Positions 42,335 through 51,084 of a DNA stretch of 64,000 nucleotides are shown here, one piece after another. Numbering within the stretch: the stretch's first letter is position 1; each line of letters opens with the position of its first letter. The stretch lies in contig NZ_KB913035.1 of NCBI RefSeq assembly GCF_000384255.1, positions 434,001-498,000 on the forward strand, written 5' to 3'. The stretch comes from Methylotenera mobilis 13 (lineage in GTDB: Bacteria > Pseudomonadota > Gammaproteobacteria > Burkholderiales > Methylophilaceae). Both the position numbers and the translations under genes were made by a program. A model generated the notes under the pieces. That model saw nothing but the letters and a program-made list of their open reading frames with translations, was not told where the DNA came from and did not search any database.

Positions 42335-42443
42335 ATATTCATCTGCTTGATTGGTTAAATCTGGGTGGCGTGGCCTCAATAAAATTGAGACAGATTCAGG
42401 TATAATCGCGGGTTATTTAACGTATTGAGAGAGGTGATTTTAT

Positions 42444-42728
42444 ATGCCTATTTACGATTATCAATGTAGTAGCTGCGGACACAAAGCAGAGGTGATGCGC
42501 AAAGTGAGTGCTGCAAGTGTAGAAGCTTGCCCACAGTGCGCTAAAGAGACTTTTGCTAAGCAAGTGTCTGCACCGAGTTTTCAGTTAACTGGCAGTGGCT
42601 GGTATGCGACTGACTTCAAAGGTGGTGCGAGTAAGACAGCTAAACCAGCTGACTCAGCCACCTCTGAATCGGCTAGTGAGTCAAGCGCTGCACCAACTGC
42701 TTGCGCTACGGGTTGTGCGTGCCACTAG
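42444..42728 (+). CDS. FmdB family zinc-ribbon protein
   Basis: 94 residues. The N-terminal about 40 residues are the FmdB/CxxC zinc ribbon, with MPIYDYQCSSCGHKAEV and CPQC as metal-binding pairs. The rest is Ala/Ser-rich and ends CATGCACH. GAGAGAGG precedes the ATG. Found upstream of the DUF502 gene and aspS in many betaproteobacteria. Molecular role unknown; the name comes from an old report on formamidase regulation. Confidence 0.9.
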   Translation: MPIYDYQCSSCGHKAEVMRKVSAASVEACPQCAKETFAKQVSAPSFQLTGSGWYATDFKGGASKTAKPADSATSESASESSAAPTACATGCACH

Positions 42729-42752
42729 GCGCGGTTGAATGACTCAACGTTA

Positions 42753-43379
42753 ATGAAAAAATACTTTATTACAGGCTTGTTAGTGTTAGTGCCATTGGTG
42801 ATTACCATCTGGGTGCTAAAGTCATTCATCGGTGTGATGGATCAAAGCCTGTTGCTGTTACCAGAAGCTTGGCATCCACATACCTTTTTAGGTCGTGATA
42901 TTCCGGGCATTGGTGCGATTTTAACGGTGCTGATCGTGTTGACCACAGGGTTGATTGCGACCAATTTTTTTGGCATGCAGCTCATCATTCTCTGGGAAAA
43001 GCTGCTTAATCACCTACCTGTGGTGAAGTCGATTTACTCTAGCGTCAAGCAGGTGTCTGATACTTTATTTTCAGATTCTGGTAATGCGTTTCGTCAGGCT
43101 GTACTAGTGCAGTTTCCGCGAGAGGGTGCGTGGACAATTGCTTTTGTGACGGGCACACCAGGCGGCGATGTGGCGAATCATCTGCAAGGCGATTACGTTA
43201 GCGTGTTTGTGCCAACCACACCAAACCCGACGGGCGGTTATTTTTTGATGATGCCTAAAGCTGACGTGATAGCGCTCGAAATGACGGTAGATGAAGCACT
43301 GAAGTATATTATTTCTATGGGTGTGGTTGCGCCTGTAAACAAGATTCCAAAACTTTTAACTCAATATCCAAACAATTAA
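42753..43379 (+). CDS. DUF502 family inner-membrane protein
   Basis: 208 residues with two transmembrane helices near the N-terminus (KKYFITGLLVLVPLVITIWV and IGAILTVLIVLTTGLIATNF), then LPVVKSIYSSVKQVSDTL and PREGAWTIAFVTG, the DUF502 core. An in-frame TTG at 42735 exists, but ATG 42753 gives the standard N-terminus. It lies 3 bp before aspS. Function unknown. Confidence 0.88.
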   Translation: MKKYFITGLLVLVPLVITIWVLKSFIGVMDQSLLLLPEAWHPHTFLGRDIPGIGAILTVLIVLTTGLIATNFFGMQLIILWEKLLNHLPVVKSIYSSVKQVSDTLFSDSGNAFRQAVLVQFPREGAWTIAFVTGTPGGDVANHLQGDYVSVFVPTTPNPTGGYFLMMPKADVIALEMTVDEALKYIISMGVVAPVNKIPKLLTQYPNN

Positions 43380-43382
43380 ATT

Positions 43383-45170
43383 ATGATGCGTACACATTAC
43401 TGCGGCCATTTAAACCGCGAACACATTGGTCAAACTGTCACATTATGTGGTTGGGCGCATCGTCGCCGTGACCACGGTGGTGTTATTTTTATTGATTTGC
43501 GTGACCGTGAAGGTTTGGCGCAAATCGTGATTGACCCTGATACCAAAGACGCATTTGCGATTGCGGAAACTGTACGCAGTGAGTTTGTACTAAAAGTGGT
43601 GTGTAAAGTGCGTGCGCGCCCAGAAGGCACAGTTAACCCAAACTTACCTACGGGTGAAGTGGAAATGCTAGCGACTGAGATTGAGGTATTAAACCCATCA
43701 CTCACGCCACCGTTCATGTTGGATGATGAAAACCTGACTGAAACCGTGCGTTTAGAGCACCGCTATATTGATTTGCGCCGCCCTGCGATGCAAAAAAACA
43801 TGATGTTGCGTTATCGCGTGGCTAAAACCTTGCGTGACTACTTGGATGTGAACGGCTTCATTGAAGTTGAAACACCAATGCTGACACGTAGCACACCAGA
43901 AGGCGCGCGTGATTACCTAGTACCTAGCCGTGTGCATCATGGTCAGTTCTTTGCGCTGCCACAATCACCACAATTGTTTAAACAATTGTTGATGGTGTCT
44001 GGCTTTGACCGCTACTTCCAAATTACTAAATGTTTCCGTGATGAAGACTTGCGTGCTGATCGTCAGCCAGAATTCACACAAGTGGATATTGAAACATCGT
44101 TTATGGAAGAAAACGATATTATGGATTTGGTGGAAGAAATGATTCGCCAAATGCTGAAAAAAGTCCAAAACGTAGAGTTACCAGCTCAATTCCCACGTAT
44201 GCCATTTGCTGAAGCAATGAGCCGCTACGGTTCAGATAAGCCAGATATGCGCGTGACCTTAGAAATCACTGAGCTTTCAGATGTGATGAAAGATGTAGAT
44301 TTTAAAGTATTTGCGGGTGCTGCCAATATGGCAGGTGGGCGTGTGGCAGCCTTACGCGTGCCTAACGGCGCGGCAATTAGCCGTTCTGAAATTGATGCCT
44401 ACACAGAGTTCGTAAAAATCTACGGTGCTAAAGGTTTGGCTTACATCAAGATTAACGACATCACTAAATTGAACGAAGAAGGCTTGCAAAGCCCGATTGT
44501 TAAAAATATTCATGTCACAGCGTTACAAGCGATTATTGACCGCACTGGCGCACAAAATGGCGATATCGTGTTCTTTGGTGCAGATAAAACTAAAGTAGTG
44601 AATGAAGCTTTAGGTGCGTTGCGCCTTAAAGTTGGTCACGATAAAGGCCATGTAGATGGCCGCGCATGGGCGCCATTGTGGGTAGTTGATTTCCCAATGT
44701 TCGAACATGATGAAGAAGCTGATCGTTGGGTGGCATTACACCATCCGTTCACTGCACCAAAAGATGGTCACGAAGACTTGTTAGCCACTAACCCAGGTGC
44801 GTGTTTATCAAAAGCTTATGACATGGTCTTAAACGGATGGGAAGTAGGTGGCGGTTCTGTGCGTATCCATCAGCAAGAAGTGCAATCTAAAGTGTTCGAT
44901 GCTCTAAAAATAAGCCGTGAAGAAGCGCAAGAGAAGTTTGGTTTCTTGTTAGACGCATTGCAATACGGTGCGCCTCCGCACGGTGGTTTGGCATTCGGTT
45001 TAGACCGTTTGGTCACATTGATGGCAGGTGCAGAATCTATTCGTGATGTCATCGCATTCCCGAAAACACAACGTGCTCAGTGCTTGATGACCAATGCGCC
45101 GAATGAAGTGGATGAGAAGCAGTTGCGTGAATTACATATTCGCGTTCGCTCACAAACGCCAGCGGCGTAA
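43383..45170 (+). CDS. aspS: Aspartate-tRNA ligase
   Basis: Class II aminoacyl-tRNA synthetase charging tRNA-Asp (possibly also tRNA-Asn if AsnRS is absent). 595 residues: OB anticodon-binding domain ([20 protein letters not shown]), motif 1 region, motif 2 [17 protein letters not shown], the bacterial GAD insertion, and motif 3 GLAFGLDRL. Two adjacent ATG codons open the gene. Third gene of the fmdB-DUF502-aspS unit. Confidence 0.98.
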   Translation: MMRTHYCGHLNREHIGQTVTLCGWAHRRRDHGGVIFIDLRDREGLAQIVIDPDTKDAFAIAETVRSEFVLKVVCKVRARPEGTVNPNLPTGEVEMLATEIEVLNPSLTPPFMLDDENLTETVRLEHRYIDLRRPAMQKNMMLRYRVAKTLRDYLDVNGFIEVETPMLTRSTPEGARDYLVPSRVHHGQFFALPQSPQLFKQLLMVSGFDRYFQITKCFRDEDLRADRQPEFTQVDIETSFMEENDIMDLVEEMIRQMLKKVQNVELPAQFPRMPFAEAMSRYGSDKPDMRVTLEITELSDVMKDVDFKVFAGAANMAGGRVAALRVPNGAAISRSEIDAYTEFVKIYGAKGLAYIKINDITKLNEEGLQSPIVKNIHVTALQAIIDRTGAQNGDIVFFGADKTKVVNEALGALRLKVGHDKGHVDGRAWAPLWVVDFPMFEHDEEADRWVALHHPFTAPKDGHEDLLATNPGACLSKAYDMVLNGWEVGGGSVRIHQQEVQSKVFDALKISREEAQEKFGFLLDALQYGAPPHGGLAFGLDRLVTLMAGAESIRDVIAFPKTQRAQCLMTNAPNEVDEKQLRELHIRVRSQTPAA

Positions 45171-45301
45171 AATGCACTCGCTTTACGATAACGTCGTTAC
45201 ATCCGCTTGCCGTACTTTCGTACTGTCTACGCGTATGTGCCTAGTGCTCGTATCGCGAGTTGCACTTTAAAATGATTGAAGTGTAGTTTCTAAACTCAGA
45301 T

Positions 45302-45330
45302 GGTTAGTCTTAACTCCTCTAAGACTAACC
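45302..45330. repeat. Perfect 11-bp hairpin between aspS and apt
   Basis: Arms 45302-45312 and 45320-45330 around a 7-base loop. There is no T-run on either side, so it is not a canonical terminator; it may act as a processing or regulatory hairpin in the apt leader. Confidence 0.55.
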
Positions 45331-45361
45331 ACTCAATTTGACCAATATGGTGTAAGTGCTT

Positions 45362-45889
45362 ATGCCTATCAAATCCCTAATCCGCACTATCCCACATTAC
45401 CCAAAACAGGGTATCCAGTTCCGTGATATCACCACTTTACTCAAAGACCCCATTGGCTTTCGGATGGTGGTAGATGCACTTGCACAGCATTATGCTAGCC
45501 AGCACATCGACAAAATCGCAGGGATTGAGGCACGCGGATTTATTATAGGAGCAGCATTGGCGTATAAGCTCGGTGTGGGCTTTGTGCCGATTCGTAAATC
45601 TGGCAAGTTGCCTGCTGAGACAATTGGGCATGATTACGCCTTAGAGTACGGTGCTGATCGTGTTGAGATTCATACTGATGCAATTGCTCAAGGTGAGCAG
45701 GTATTGTTGGTGGATGATCTAATTGCGACAGGCGGTACAGCTGAAGCTGCTGCCGCGTTAATACAAAAATTAGGTGGTGTAGTCATGGGTTGTGCGTTTG
45801 TGATTAACTTGCCTGATTTAGGTGGCTCAGAGCGTCTAGCTGAAAGTGATCTCAAGCCTTTTTCACTTTGCGAGTTTGAAGGCGATTAA
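45362..45889 (+). CDS. apt: Adenine phosphoribosyltransferase
   Basis: Salvages adenine to AMP using PRPP. 175 residues with the family blocks YPKQGIQFRDITTLL, GIEARGFIIGAALAY, FVPIRKSGKLP and the PRPP loop VLLVDDLIATGGTAEAAA. ATG 45362 is preferred; a GTG two codons earlier is in frame. Confidence 0.96.
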   Translation: MPIKSLIRTIPHYPKQGIQFRDITTLLKDPIGFRMVVDALAQHYASQHIDKIAGIEARGFIIGAALAYKLGVGFVPIRKSGKLPAETIGHDYALEYGADRVEIHTDAIAQGEQVLLVDDLIATGGTAEAAAALIQKLGGVVMGCAFVINLPDLGGSERLAESDLKPFSLCEFEGD

Positions 45890-46006
45890 TCTCTGCTTTC
45901 ATCGAGTTGCGCTAGTTACTCGTCGCGTCAAAGGTGTTAAAGTATCTAGATTATTGTTGCCGATTATTTATCGCACTTACCTACACCAATTTATTGAAAC
46001 CATACT

Positions 46007-46402
46007 ATGCCGGTCACCCAACTTAATCATTACAACCTACGCACGCCTTATGAGACGATGCTTAAACTCAAGGATTTTTATTGTGATGTATTGGGTTTAA
46101 AAGTCGGCCCACGTGAGGGGTTTACTAGCAGAGGCTTTTGGCTATATATTGGTGATACACACGTGTTGCACTTAGCGGAGTATCGGGGCGAAGGTGAGCC
46201 GTTAACCAATGTACTGACAACGATTGATCATGTGTCATTTACTTGTACTGACATGCCAGCAATGGAAGCGCATCTGAAGCATCACAATATTCACTATACA
46301 ACGCGCGATTTACCAGTGTTAAACGTGAAGCAGATTAACTTTAAAGATCCTGTCGGTAATGGTATAGAGTTGTTTTTCTATATGGAAAACGAAAGCGTTT
46401 AA
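46007..46402 (+). CDS. VOC superfamily (glyoxalase/dioxygenase-like) protein
   Basis: 131-residue single-domain metalloprotein of the vicinal oxygen chelate fold: a paired beta-alpha-beta-beta-beta module with candidate metal ligands His in LNHYNLRT, His in IDHVSFTC and Glu in GNGIELFF. Such proteins include glyoxalases, dioxygenases and resistance proteins; the activity here cannot be assigned. No operon partner. Confidence 0.85.
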   Translation: MPVTQLNHYNLRTPYETMLKLKDFYCDVLGLKVGPREGFTSRGFWLYIGDTHVLHLAEYRGEGEPLTNVLTTIDHVSFTCTDMPAMEAHLKHHNIHYTTRDLPVLNVKQINFKDPVGNGIELFFYMENESV

Positions 46403-46507
46403 TCGGCAATCTTGCTAAGCATGGTCCCATGAGAACTATCTAGCAATATAGTTTGTCATAGGCGTATGAAAACAAAAAATCATAAATATTAATTTGGAGC
46501 GTATGGT

Positions 46508-47317
46508 ATGGCTATGCAATTTCAAAGGTGGTTTAGTAAGGTAGTAGTAGCTACTGGCTTGTCTTTAGCTTTTATTGCTAACACGTATGCAGAGGCTGAC
46601 CCAAAACTGTGGCCAGTGATGAAAGAGGCTTTCTTTGCTAAAAGAGAGATGAAGGAAGTTGACTTCATTAAGATTGAAGCGCCTAAACGTGCAGAGAGCG
46701 GTGCGCAAGTGCCAGTATCTTATAGCATTGATAATGCGGCAGCGAACGGTGTGGTAATTAAAAAGCTATATGCTTTTGTTGATGCAAATCCGATTCCACT
46801 CACAGCGACTTATCATTTAACAGATGCGCTAGGTAACTTTCAGTTATCGACACGTATTCGTTTTGAGACAGATGCTTATGTGCGTTTAGTGGGTGAAACG
46901 GCGGATGGTCAGTTATATTTGGCTTCACGCGTAATTCGTGCTGCAGGCGGCTGTGGTGGCATGGTGGAGAACAATGAAGCTGAAATCCGTGCCGCGGCAG
47001 GGCGAATTAAAATGAATGTAGAAACGCCGGTTAAAGTGGGTACACCAACGACAGCAACATTCAATATTAAGCACATTATGCGGACTGGCTTACAGCGTGA
47101 CTTGGTTTCTCAGGGTTATGTGCCAGCTTTTTATATCAACAAAGTTGATTTTGTTTACGGCGGAAAACCTTTAATGACGGTGGATGTTGGGGTTGGCACT
47201 GCAGAAGACCCATATTTCAAATTTAGTTTTATTCCAGCTACGGCTGGCAAGCTAGAGGCGGTAGCAACCGATAATGAAGGTAAAACATTTAGCCAACAAT
47301 ATGAAGTGAAGATATAG
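46508..47317 (+). CDS. Quinoprotein dehydrogenase-associated SoxYZ-like carrier
   Basis: 269-residue periplasmic protein: signal peptide (about 1-28, ending NTYA), a SoxY-like domain that ends with the swinging-arm motif GGCGG (cysteine near residue 149), then a SoxZ-like domain to the C-terminus. In true Sox systems SoxY and SoxZ are separate and the GGCGG cysteine carries sulfur intermediates. This fused form is known from organisms with PQQ-dependent alcohol dehydrogenases, and pqqA lies 2 kb away. Other sox genes are not in the window. Own terminator. Confidence 0.88.
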   Translation: MAMQFQRWFSKVVVATGLSLAFIANTYAEADPKLWPVMKEAFFAKREMKEVDFIKIEAPKRAESGAQVPVSYSIDNAAANGVVIKKLYAFVDANPIPLTATYHLTDALGNFQLSTRIRFETDAYVRLVGETADGQLYLASRVIRAAGGCGGMVENNEAEIRAAAGRIKMNVETPVKVGTPTTATFNIKHIMRTGLQRDLVSQGYVPAFYINKVDFVYGGKPLMTVDVGVGTAEDPYFKFSFIPATAGKLEAVATDNEGKTFSQQYEVKI

Positions 47318-47352
47318 CGCTTAAGTTCATCTTTAATTAACGGTTAACAATG

Positions 47353-47382
47353 AAAAGGCCTCCGATGTGAGGTCTTTTTTTT
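47353..47382 (+). terminator. Rho-independent terminator after the SoxYZ-like gene
   Basis: Hairpin AAAGGCCTC/GAGGTCTTT (47354-47362 and 47368-47376, one G-U pair) with a 5-base loop, followed by an uninterrupted T-run. Confidence 0.88.
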
Positions 47383-47467
47383 AACCATTTTTATATAGTG
47401 GAAATTTTCTAGGTGGGATATATAATGCGATGTTAAAATTAGGCTGTTGAAAATTAAGGACTATTTG

Positions 47468-47887
47468 ATGAAAAGCTATCGTAAAGAACTTTGGTTTAAC
47501 CCACCGACACGCGTTGCATTTATTCGCATTACCGAGCAAATTCGTGAATGTTTGCGTGAAAGTGGCGTGCGTGAGGGCTTGGTGTTGGTGAATGCGATGC
47601 ATATTACAGCGAGTGTATTTATTAACGATGATGAGCGCGGCTTGCATCATGACTATACTCAGTGGTTGGAGCGTCTTGCACCACATGAGCCTGTGAGTAG
47701 CTATCGCCACAATGATACGGGTGAAGATAATGCGGATGCGCATATGAAGCGTCAAATCATGGGACGTGAGGTTGTGGTGGCCGTCACTAATGGTGACCTT
47801 GATTTTGGCCCCTGGGAACAGATATTTTACGGTGAGTTTGATGGCAGACGTAAGAAGCGTGTGCTTGTGAAAATTATTGGTGAATAA
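47468..47887 (+). CDS. YjbQ/UPF0047 family protein
   Basis: 139-residue small enzyme-like protein of the YjbQ family, members of which show weak thiamine-phosphate synthase activity. Diagnostic are [35 protein letters not shown] and [16 protein letters not shown] 47468 has AAGGA 7 bases upstream, so the frame's extension to 47447 is rejected. Real cellular role uncertain. Confidence 0.9.
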   Translation: MKSYRKELWFNPPTRVAFIRITEQIRECLRESGVREGLVLVNAMHITASVFINDDERGLHHDYTQWLERLAPHEPVSSYRHNDTGEDNADAHMKRQIMGREVVVAVTNGDLDFGPWEQIFYGEFDGRRKKRVLVKIIGE

Positions 47888-48031
47888 AACCAAAACAACA
47901 TCTCCATACGGTGTTGCAAATTTAAAAAGAGCACCTTACATATGATTGATATGCCGCGGCGCTCTTTTCTAATTTGCGCCTTATCTGGCTTCGTTCTTTT
48001 GATTTTATAGAGATTAAGTGAAGTAATAGTG

Positions 48032-49378
48032 ATGAAAATACCTGAACTTTTAGCCCCAGCGGGCGATTTAGATCGTATGCGTACTGCATTTGATTATGGA
48101 GCAGATGCGATTTATGCAGGACAGCCGCGTTATAGTTTACGTGCACGCAATAATGATTTTACGATGGCCAACCTTGAGATCGGTATTAACGAGGCACATG
48201 CGCGTGGTAAAAAGTTTTTTGTGGCCAGTAACATTGCGCCACATAACGCTAAAGTTAAAACTTACATGGCAGATATGGCGCCTGTGATTGCAATGCGTCC
48301 AGATGCTTTGATTATGTCTGATCCTGGCTTGATTATGATGGTGCGTGAGAAGTGGCCTGAAATGCCAGTGCATCTTTCTGTACAGGCGAACACGGTGAAC
48401 TTTGCGACGGTGAAGTTTTGGCAAAGTTTAGGGTTGTCGCGTGTGATTCTGTCACGTGAGTTGTCTTTAGATGAAATTGAAGATATCCGTCAGCAATGCC
48501 CTGAAATGGAATTAGAAGTTTTTGTGCATGGTGCTTTATGTATTGCTTATTCTGGTCGTTGTTTGCTTTCAGGTTACTTTAACCAGCGCGATCCGAATCA
48601 AGGTACTTGTACCAATAGCTGCCGTTGGGATTATAAAGTGCATGATGCGGCAGAAGACGCTGCCGGTGTGATACGTCTTGATGAGTTTGACTTTAAAGCA
48701 GAGATGGAAAAATCAAGCTTGTCTGGCTGTGGCAGTTTGCCGCGCCACCCGTTAGCTGACAAAGTTTATCTGATTGAGGAAAAAGGGCGTCCAGGCGAGT
48801 TGCTCCCTATTGAAGAAGATGAGCATGGTACTTACATCATGAACAGTAAAGATTTGCGAGCGATTGAGCACGTGGAGCGCTTGATTAAAATGGGGGTGGA
48901 TTCGCTTAAGATTGAGGGGCGGACTAAATCACGTTACTACGTCGCACGTACTTGCCAAAACTATCGTCAGGCGATTGATGATGCGCTAGCAGGGCGACCA
49001 TTTGACTGGAACTTGCTAGGTGATTTAGAAAACTTGGCTAACCGTGGCTATACCGATGGGTTTTACCAGCGTCATCACACCGCAGAGCACCAAAACTACA
49101 AGCAAGGTTATTCAAGCTCTAACCGCAGTTTATATGTGGGTGATGTAGTGGCTTATGATGCTGAGAAAGGCTTGGCAGATATTGAAGCGCGCAACAAGTT
49201 TGCCGTGGGCGACCGTTTACAGGTGATACACCCGACTGGTAATCAAGATATTGTGGTTGAAACCATGTTCAATAAAAAAGGTGATCCGATACAAGAGGCC
49301 TCCGGTAGCGGTTACTACGTGAAACTACCCATTGTTGCAGCTGATTTGAATAATGCGATGGTAGTGAAGTATTTATAA
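48032..49378 (+). CDS. trhP: tRNA 5-hydroxyuridine modification protein TrhP (YegQ), U32 family
   Basis: 448 residues. The U32 collagenase-like N-terminus ELLAPAGDLDRMRTAFDYGADAIYAG is clear, followed by LEVFVHGALCIAYSGRCLLS and the cluster of cysteines CTNSCRW. YegQ homologues install the 5-hydroxyl of wobble uridines in tRNAs using a prephenate-linked, iron-sulfur-dependent route. A GTG immediately precedes the ATG I use. A bidirectional terminator follows. Confidence 0.93.
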   Translation: MKIPELLAPAGDLDRMRTAFDYGADAIYAGQPRYSLRARNNDFTMANLEIGINEAHARGKKFFVASNIAPHNAKVKTYMADMAPVIAMRPDALIMSDPGLIMMVREKWPEMPVHLSVQANTVNFATVKFWQSLGLSRVILSRELSLDEIEDIRQQCPEMELEVFVHGALCIAYSGRCLLSGYFNQRDPNQGTCTNSCRWDYKVHDAAEDAAGVIRLDEFDFKAEMEKSSLSGCGSLPRHPLADKVYLIEEKGRPGELLPIEEDEHGTYIMNSKDLRAIEHVERLIKMGVDSLKIEGRTKSRYYVARTCQNYRQAIDDALAGRPFDWNLLGDLENLANRGYTDGFYQRHHTAEHQNYKQGYSSSNRSLYVGDVVAYDAEKGLADIEARNKFAVGDRLQVIHPTGNQDIVVETMFNKKGDPIQEASGSGYYVKLPIVAADLNNAMVVKYL

Positions 49379-49444
49379 GGTTGGTGTGTAAAGTTTGGCT
49401 GTCATGGCTATACGTATATAGTGTGGTAAAACTATGAGTTTAAT

Positions 49445-49476
49445 AAAAAGGGGAGCGATTGCTCCCCTTTTTTATT
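49445..49476. terminator. Bidirectional terminator shared by trhP and pqqA
   Basis: 12-bp perfect inverted repeat (49445-49456 and 49461-49472), loop GATT, with A-tract and T-tract flanks. It serves trhP on the plus strand and pqqA (stop at 49490) on the minus strand. Confidence 0.93.
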
Positions 49477-49489
49477 GCAGAAAAACGGA

Positions 49490-49561
49490 TTACTTGTTCA
49501 TTACATACATCGTTACTTCAAAGCCAAAACGCATTTCAGTTGCTGATGGTGATGTCCACAT
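49490..49561 (-). CDS. pqqA: PQQ precursor peptide PqqA
   Basis: 23-residue peptide, MWTSPSATEMRFGFEVTMY followed by VMNK. The Glu and Tyr separated by three residues in FEVTMY are the pair crosslinked by PqqE to make pyrroloquinoline quinone. The N-terminal Met-Trp and the RFGFEVTMY core are classic for PqqA. GGAGAA lies 6-7 bases before the ATG. pqqBCDE are not adjacent, so this pqqA is transcribed on its own. PQQ is the cofactor of methanol dehydrogenases. Confidence 0.95.
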   Translation of the reverse strand: MWTSPSATEMRFGFEVTMYVMNK

Positions 49562-49841
49562 GATTATTCTCCACATTAAGTTAAAGATAGAACTAGTATT
49601 TTTGGGCTTGCAGTATTGCTAGTTCGTTAAAAACATTGTGCGCTTATCTGCATATTGATGAGCTATTAGTATTCATGAATGCCACTTAAGAAAAATCATG
49701 AGATGGCACCAGTGACTTGGCGTATATCAACTTGTTAAGTTTTTCAGCCTGACTAGTCGATCTTTGTGTATCTAAGAATGTGATCAGCGTTGGAGTAATA
49801 AGGGTAAATAATAGTTTACTAATTTAGTCACCAATTATGTG
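49562..49841. other. Divergent intergenic region between pqqA and the iron locus
   Basis: Holds the pqqA leader on the minus strand, including a hairpin with arms at 49590-49596 and 49619-49625 (GAACTAG/CTAGTTC, extended by two pairs), about 30 bp upstream of the pqqA start codon. The rest is AT-rich with no gene; the plus-strand promoter with a Fur-like box follows at 49842. Confidence 0.5.
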
Positions 49842-49871
49842 TTGACATATTAAATGAGAATGATTATCATT
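49842..49871 (+). promoter_or_regulatory. Promoter with Fur box, iron locus operon 1
   Basis: TTGACA (49842-49847), 17-bp spacer, TATCAT (49865-49870). A 19-bp dyad AATGAGAA-N3-TTATCATT (49853-49871) covers the -10 element, close to the Fur consensus. The predicted first gene starts at 49900. Confidence 0.82.
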
Positions 49872-49899
49872 TATTTAAATTCCTAGATTGGAGTACGTC

Positions 49900-50109
49900 A
49901 TGAGTAAGCAGTTAATTATTAGCCAAGCCAAACTGACAGGTAATGAAGATTGCAAAGTGCTTTATAACAAAGCAAAAGACATTGTTGAGCTTGAAATTGG
50001 AGACACTTCATTGCGGCTAGAGGTGCGTAATTTTTTCATGATGAATGAAATGATGCGCAAGGCAGTGGCAAGGTTGGTGATGCAAACTGAGTTGCATCAA
50101 GTGCAGTAA
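49900..50109 (+). CDS. Small protein of unknown function, iron locus (paralogue 1)
   Basis: 69 residues, cytosolic by composition, no signal or TM segment. The core VELEIGDTSLRLEVRNFFMM is followed by a helix ending AVARLVMQ. It resembles the 90-residue protein at 51482-51754 (V.ELE.G..SLR core and RL in the following helix), so the two are probably paralogues. GGAG lies 7 bases before ATG 49900; the frame's earlier ATG at 49888 is less likely. First gene after a Fur-like promoter. I do not recognise the family. Confidence 0.75.
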   Translation: MSKQLIISQAKLTGNEDCKVLYNKAKDIVELEIGDTSLRLEVRNFFMMNEMMRKAVARLVMQTELHQVQ

Positions 50110-50137
50110 TTTAGCGAATAAAACAAATGAGGTAATT

Positions 50138-50437
50138 ATGCAAAAACAAGTATCAGCATTGAAAGCACCCAGCGAGCTATTTGACCCTGAGTTGCCAACG
50201 TCTAGAGAGCTAATGGCGGCCATATGTTGTGTAGCTACGCAGTATGCGCTTAAGCCGTCACATGAGTTGGCGGTGTTGGCGAGTGAGTTGGCTCATAAGT
50301 TAACAGCACCTGAGTATGCAGATACCAAGCTGATTGAAGATATTGCTGAGCGTTTGGTGAAGCAATGGCAGGTAATCGTTAGTGAGTATGGTGCTGAAGA
50401 CAATTGGTTGATGGCAACACATAACACATTGCAATAA
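50138..50437 (+). CDS. Small helical protein of unknown function, iron locus
   Basis: 99 residues, soluble, mostly helical by composition. Distinctive stretches are LPTSRELMAAICCVATQYAL and LIEDIAERLVKQWQVI. GAGG precedes the ATG. Lies 28 bp after the first small gene and 29 bp before the S4 paralogue, suggesting one transcript from the Fur-controlled promoter. I do not recognise the family; no catalytic motif is visible. Confidence 0.72.
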   Translation: MQKQVSALKAPSELFDPELPTSRELMAAICCVATQYALKPSHELAVLASELAHKLTAPEYADTKLIEDIAERLVKQWQVIVSEYGAEDNWLMATHNTLQ

Positions 50438-50466
50438 GTTATATATTAATTAGATAAGGAAACAAG

Positions 50467-51084
50467 ATGTCTCGATTTATTGGCCCACGATTAAAAGTGA
50501 TGCGTGCTTTAGGGGTGGATTTACCTGGATTGTCACGTAAAACCATTGAAGCACGCCCAACACCACCAGGCCAGCACGGTAATAAAGCATCGCGCAAGCG
50601 CCGCTCTGATTTTGGTGTGAAATTACAGGAAAAACAAAAAATTCGCTTCAATTACGGGTTGACCGAGACGCAGATGCGTAGATTGATACTGGATGCGCGT
50701 AAAGGTAAAGAGCCAACAGGCGAGCGTTTGTTGCAATTGCTGGAGCGCAGAATGGATAACGTAGTTTTCCGTGCTGGATTTGCACCTACGGTAATTGCTG
50801 CAAGGCAGTTAGTGAGCCATGGTCACCTCATGTTAAACGGTAAGCCAGCGAACATCCCGTCGATTAGATTGAATGTCGGTGATGAAATCGCTGTTAAGGC
50901 CAAAAGTAAGCATATCCCAATGGTGGTGGAAACTGTTAAGCAGCCGTCTTTAGAGCGACCAGAGTGGCTAAGTTGGGATGCGAGCACACAAGTGGTCAAG
51001 GTAGCACATTTGCCGGCGGTGAGCGATGTGCCCTTCCCTGTGGATGTGCAGTTGGTGGTTGAATATTATGCTAACCGCGTGTAG
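50467..51084 (+). CDS. rpsD: Second copy of 30S ribosomal protein S4, outside a ribosomal operon
   Basis: 205 residues with the S4 fold: N-terminal IGPRLKVMRALGVDLPG and PPGQHG, the EKQKIRFNYGLTE block, TGERLLQLLERRMDNVVFRAG, and the S4 RNA-binding domain ARQLVSHGHLMLNGKPANIPS. It has no cysteine. Its EKQK-RF-YGLTE block and VVEYYANR ending look more like cyanobacterial and plastid S4 than the usual betaproteobacterial S4, from memory. Standing in a Fur-controlled cluster, it is probably a conditional paralogue; the housekeeping copy should be in the rpsM-rpsK-rpsD-rpoA operon elsewhere. Confidence 0.9.
   Translation: MSRFIGPRLKVMRALGVDLPGLSRKTIEARPTPPGQHGNKASRKRRSDFGVKLQEKQKIRFNYGLTETQMRRLILDARKGKEPTGERLLQLLERRMDNVVFRAGFAPTVIAARQLVSHGHLMLNGKPANIPSIRLNVGDEIAVKAKSKHIPMVVETVKQPSLERPEWLSWDASTQVVKVAHLPAVSDVPFPVDVQLVVEYYANRV

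Noticed and set aside
45302-45330. Terminator of aspS
   Set aside because: Perfect hairpin, but no T-run in either direction; listed only as a repeat.
49434-49622. 62-codon plus-strand frame over the pqqA region
   Set aside because: It runs through the bidirectional terminator and is antisense to pqqA, which has a perfect family match and RBS.
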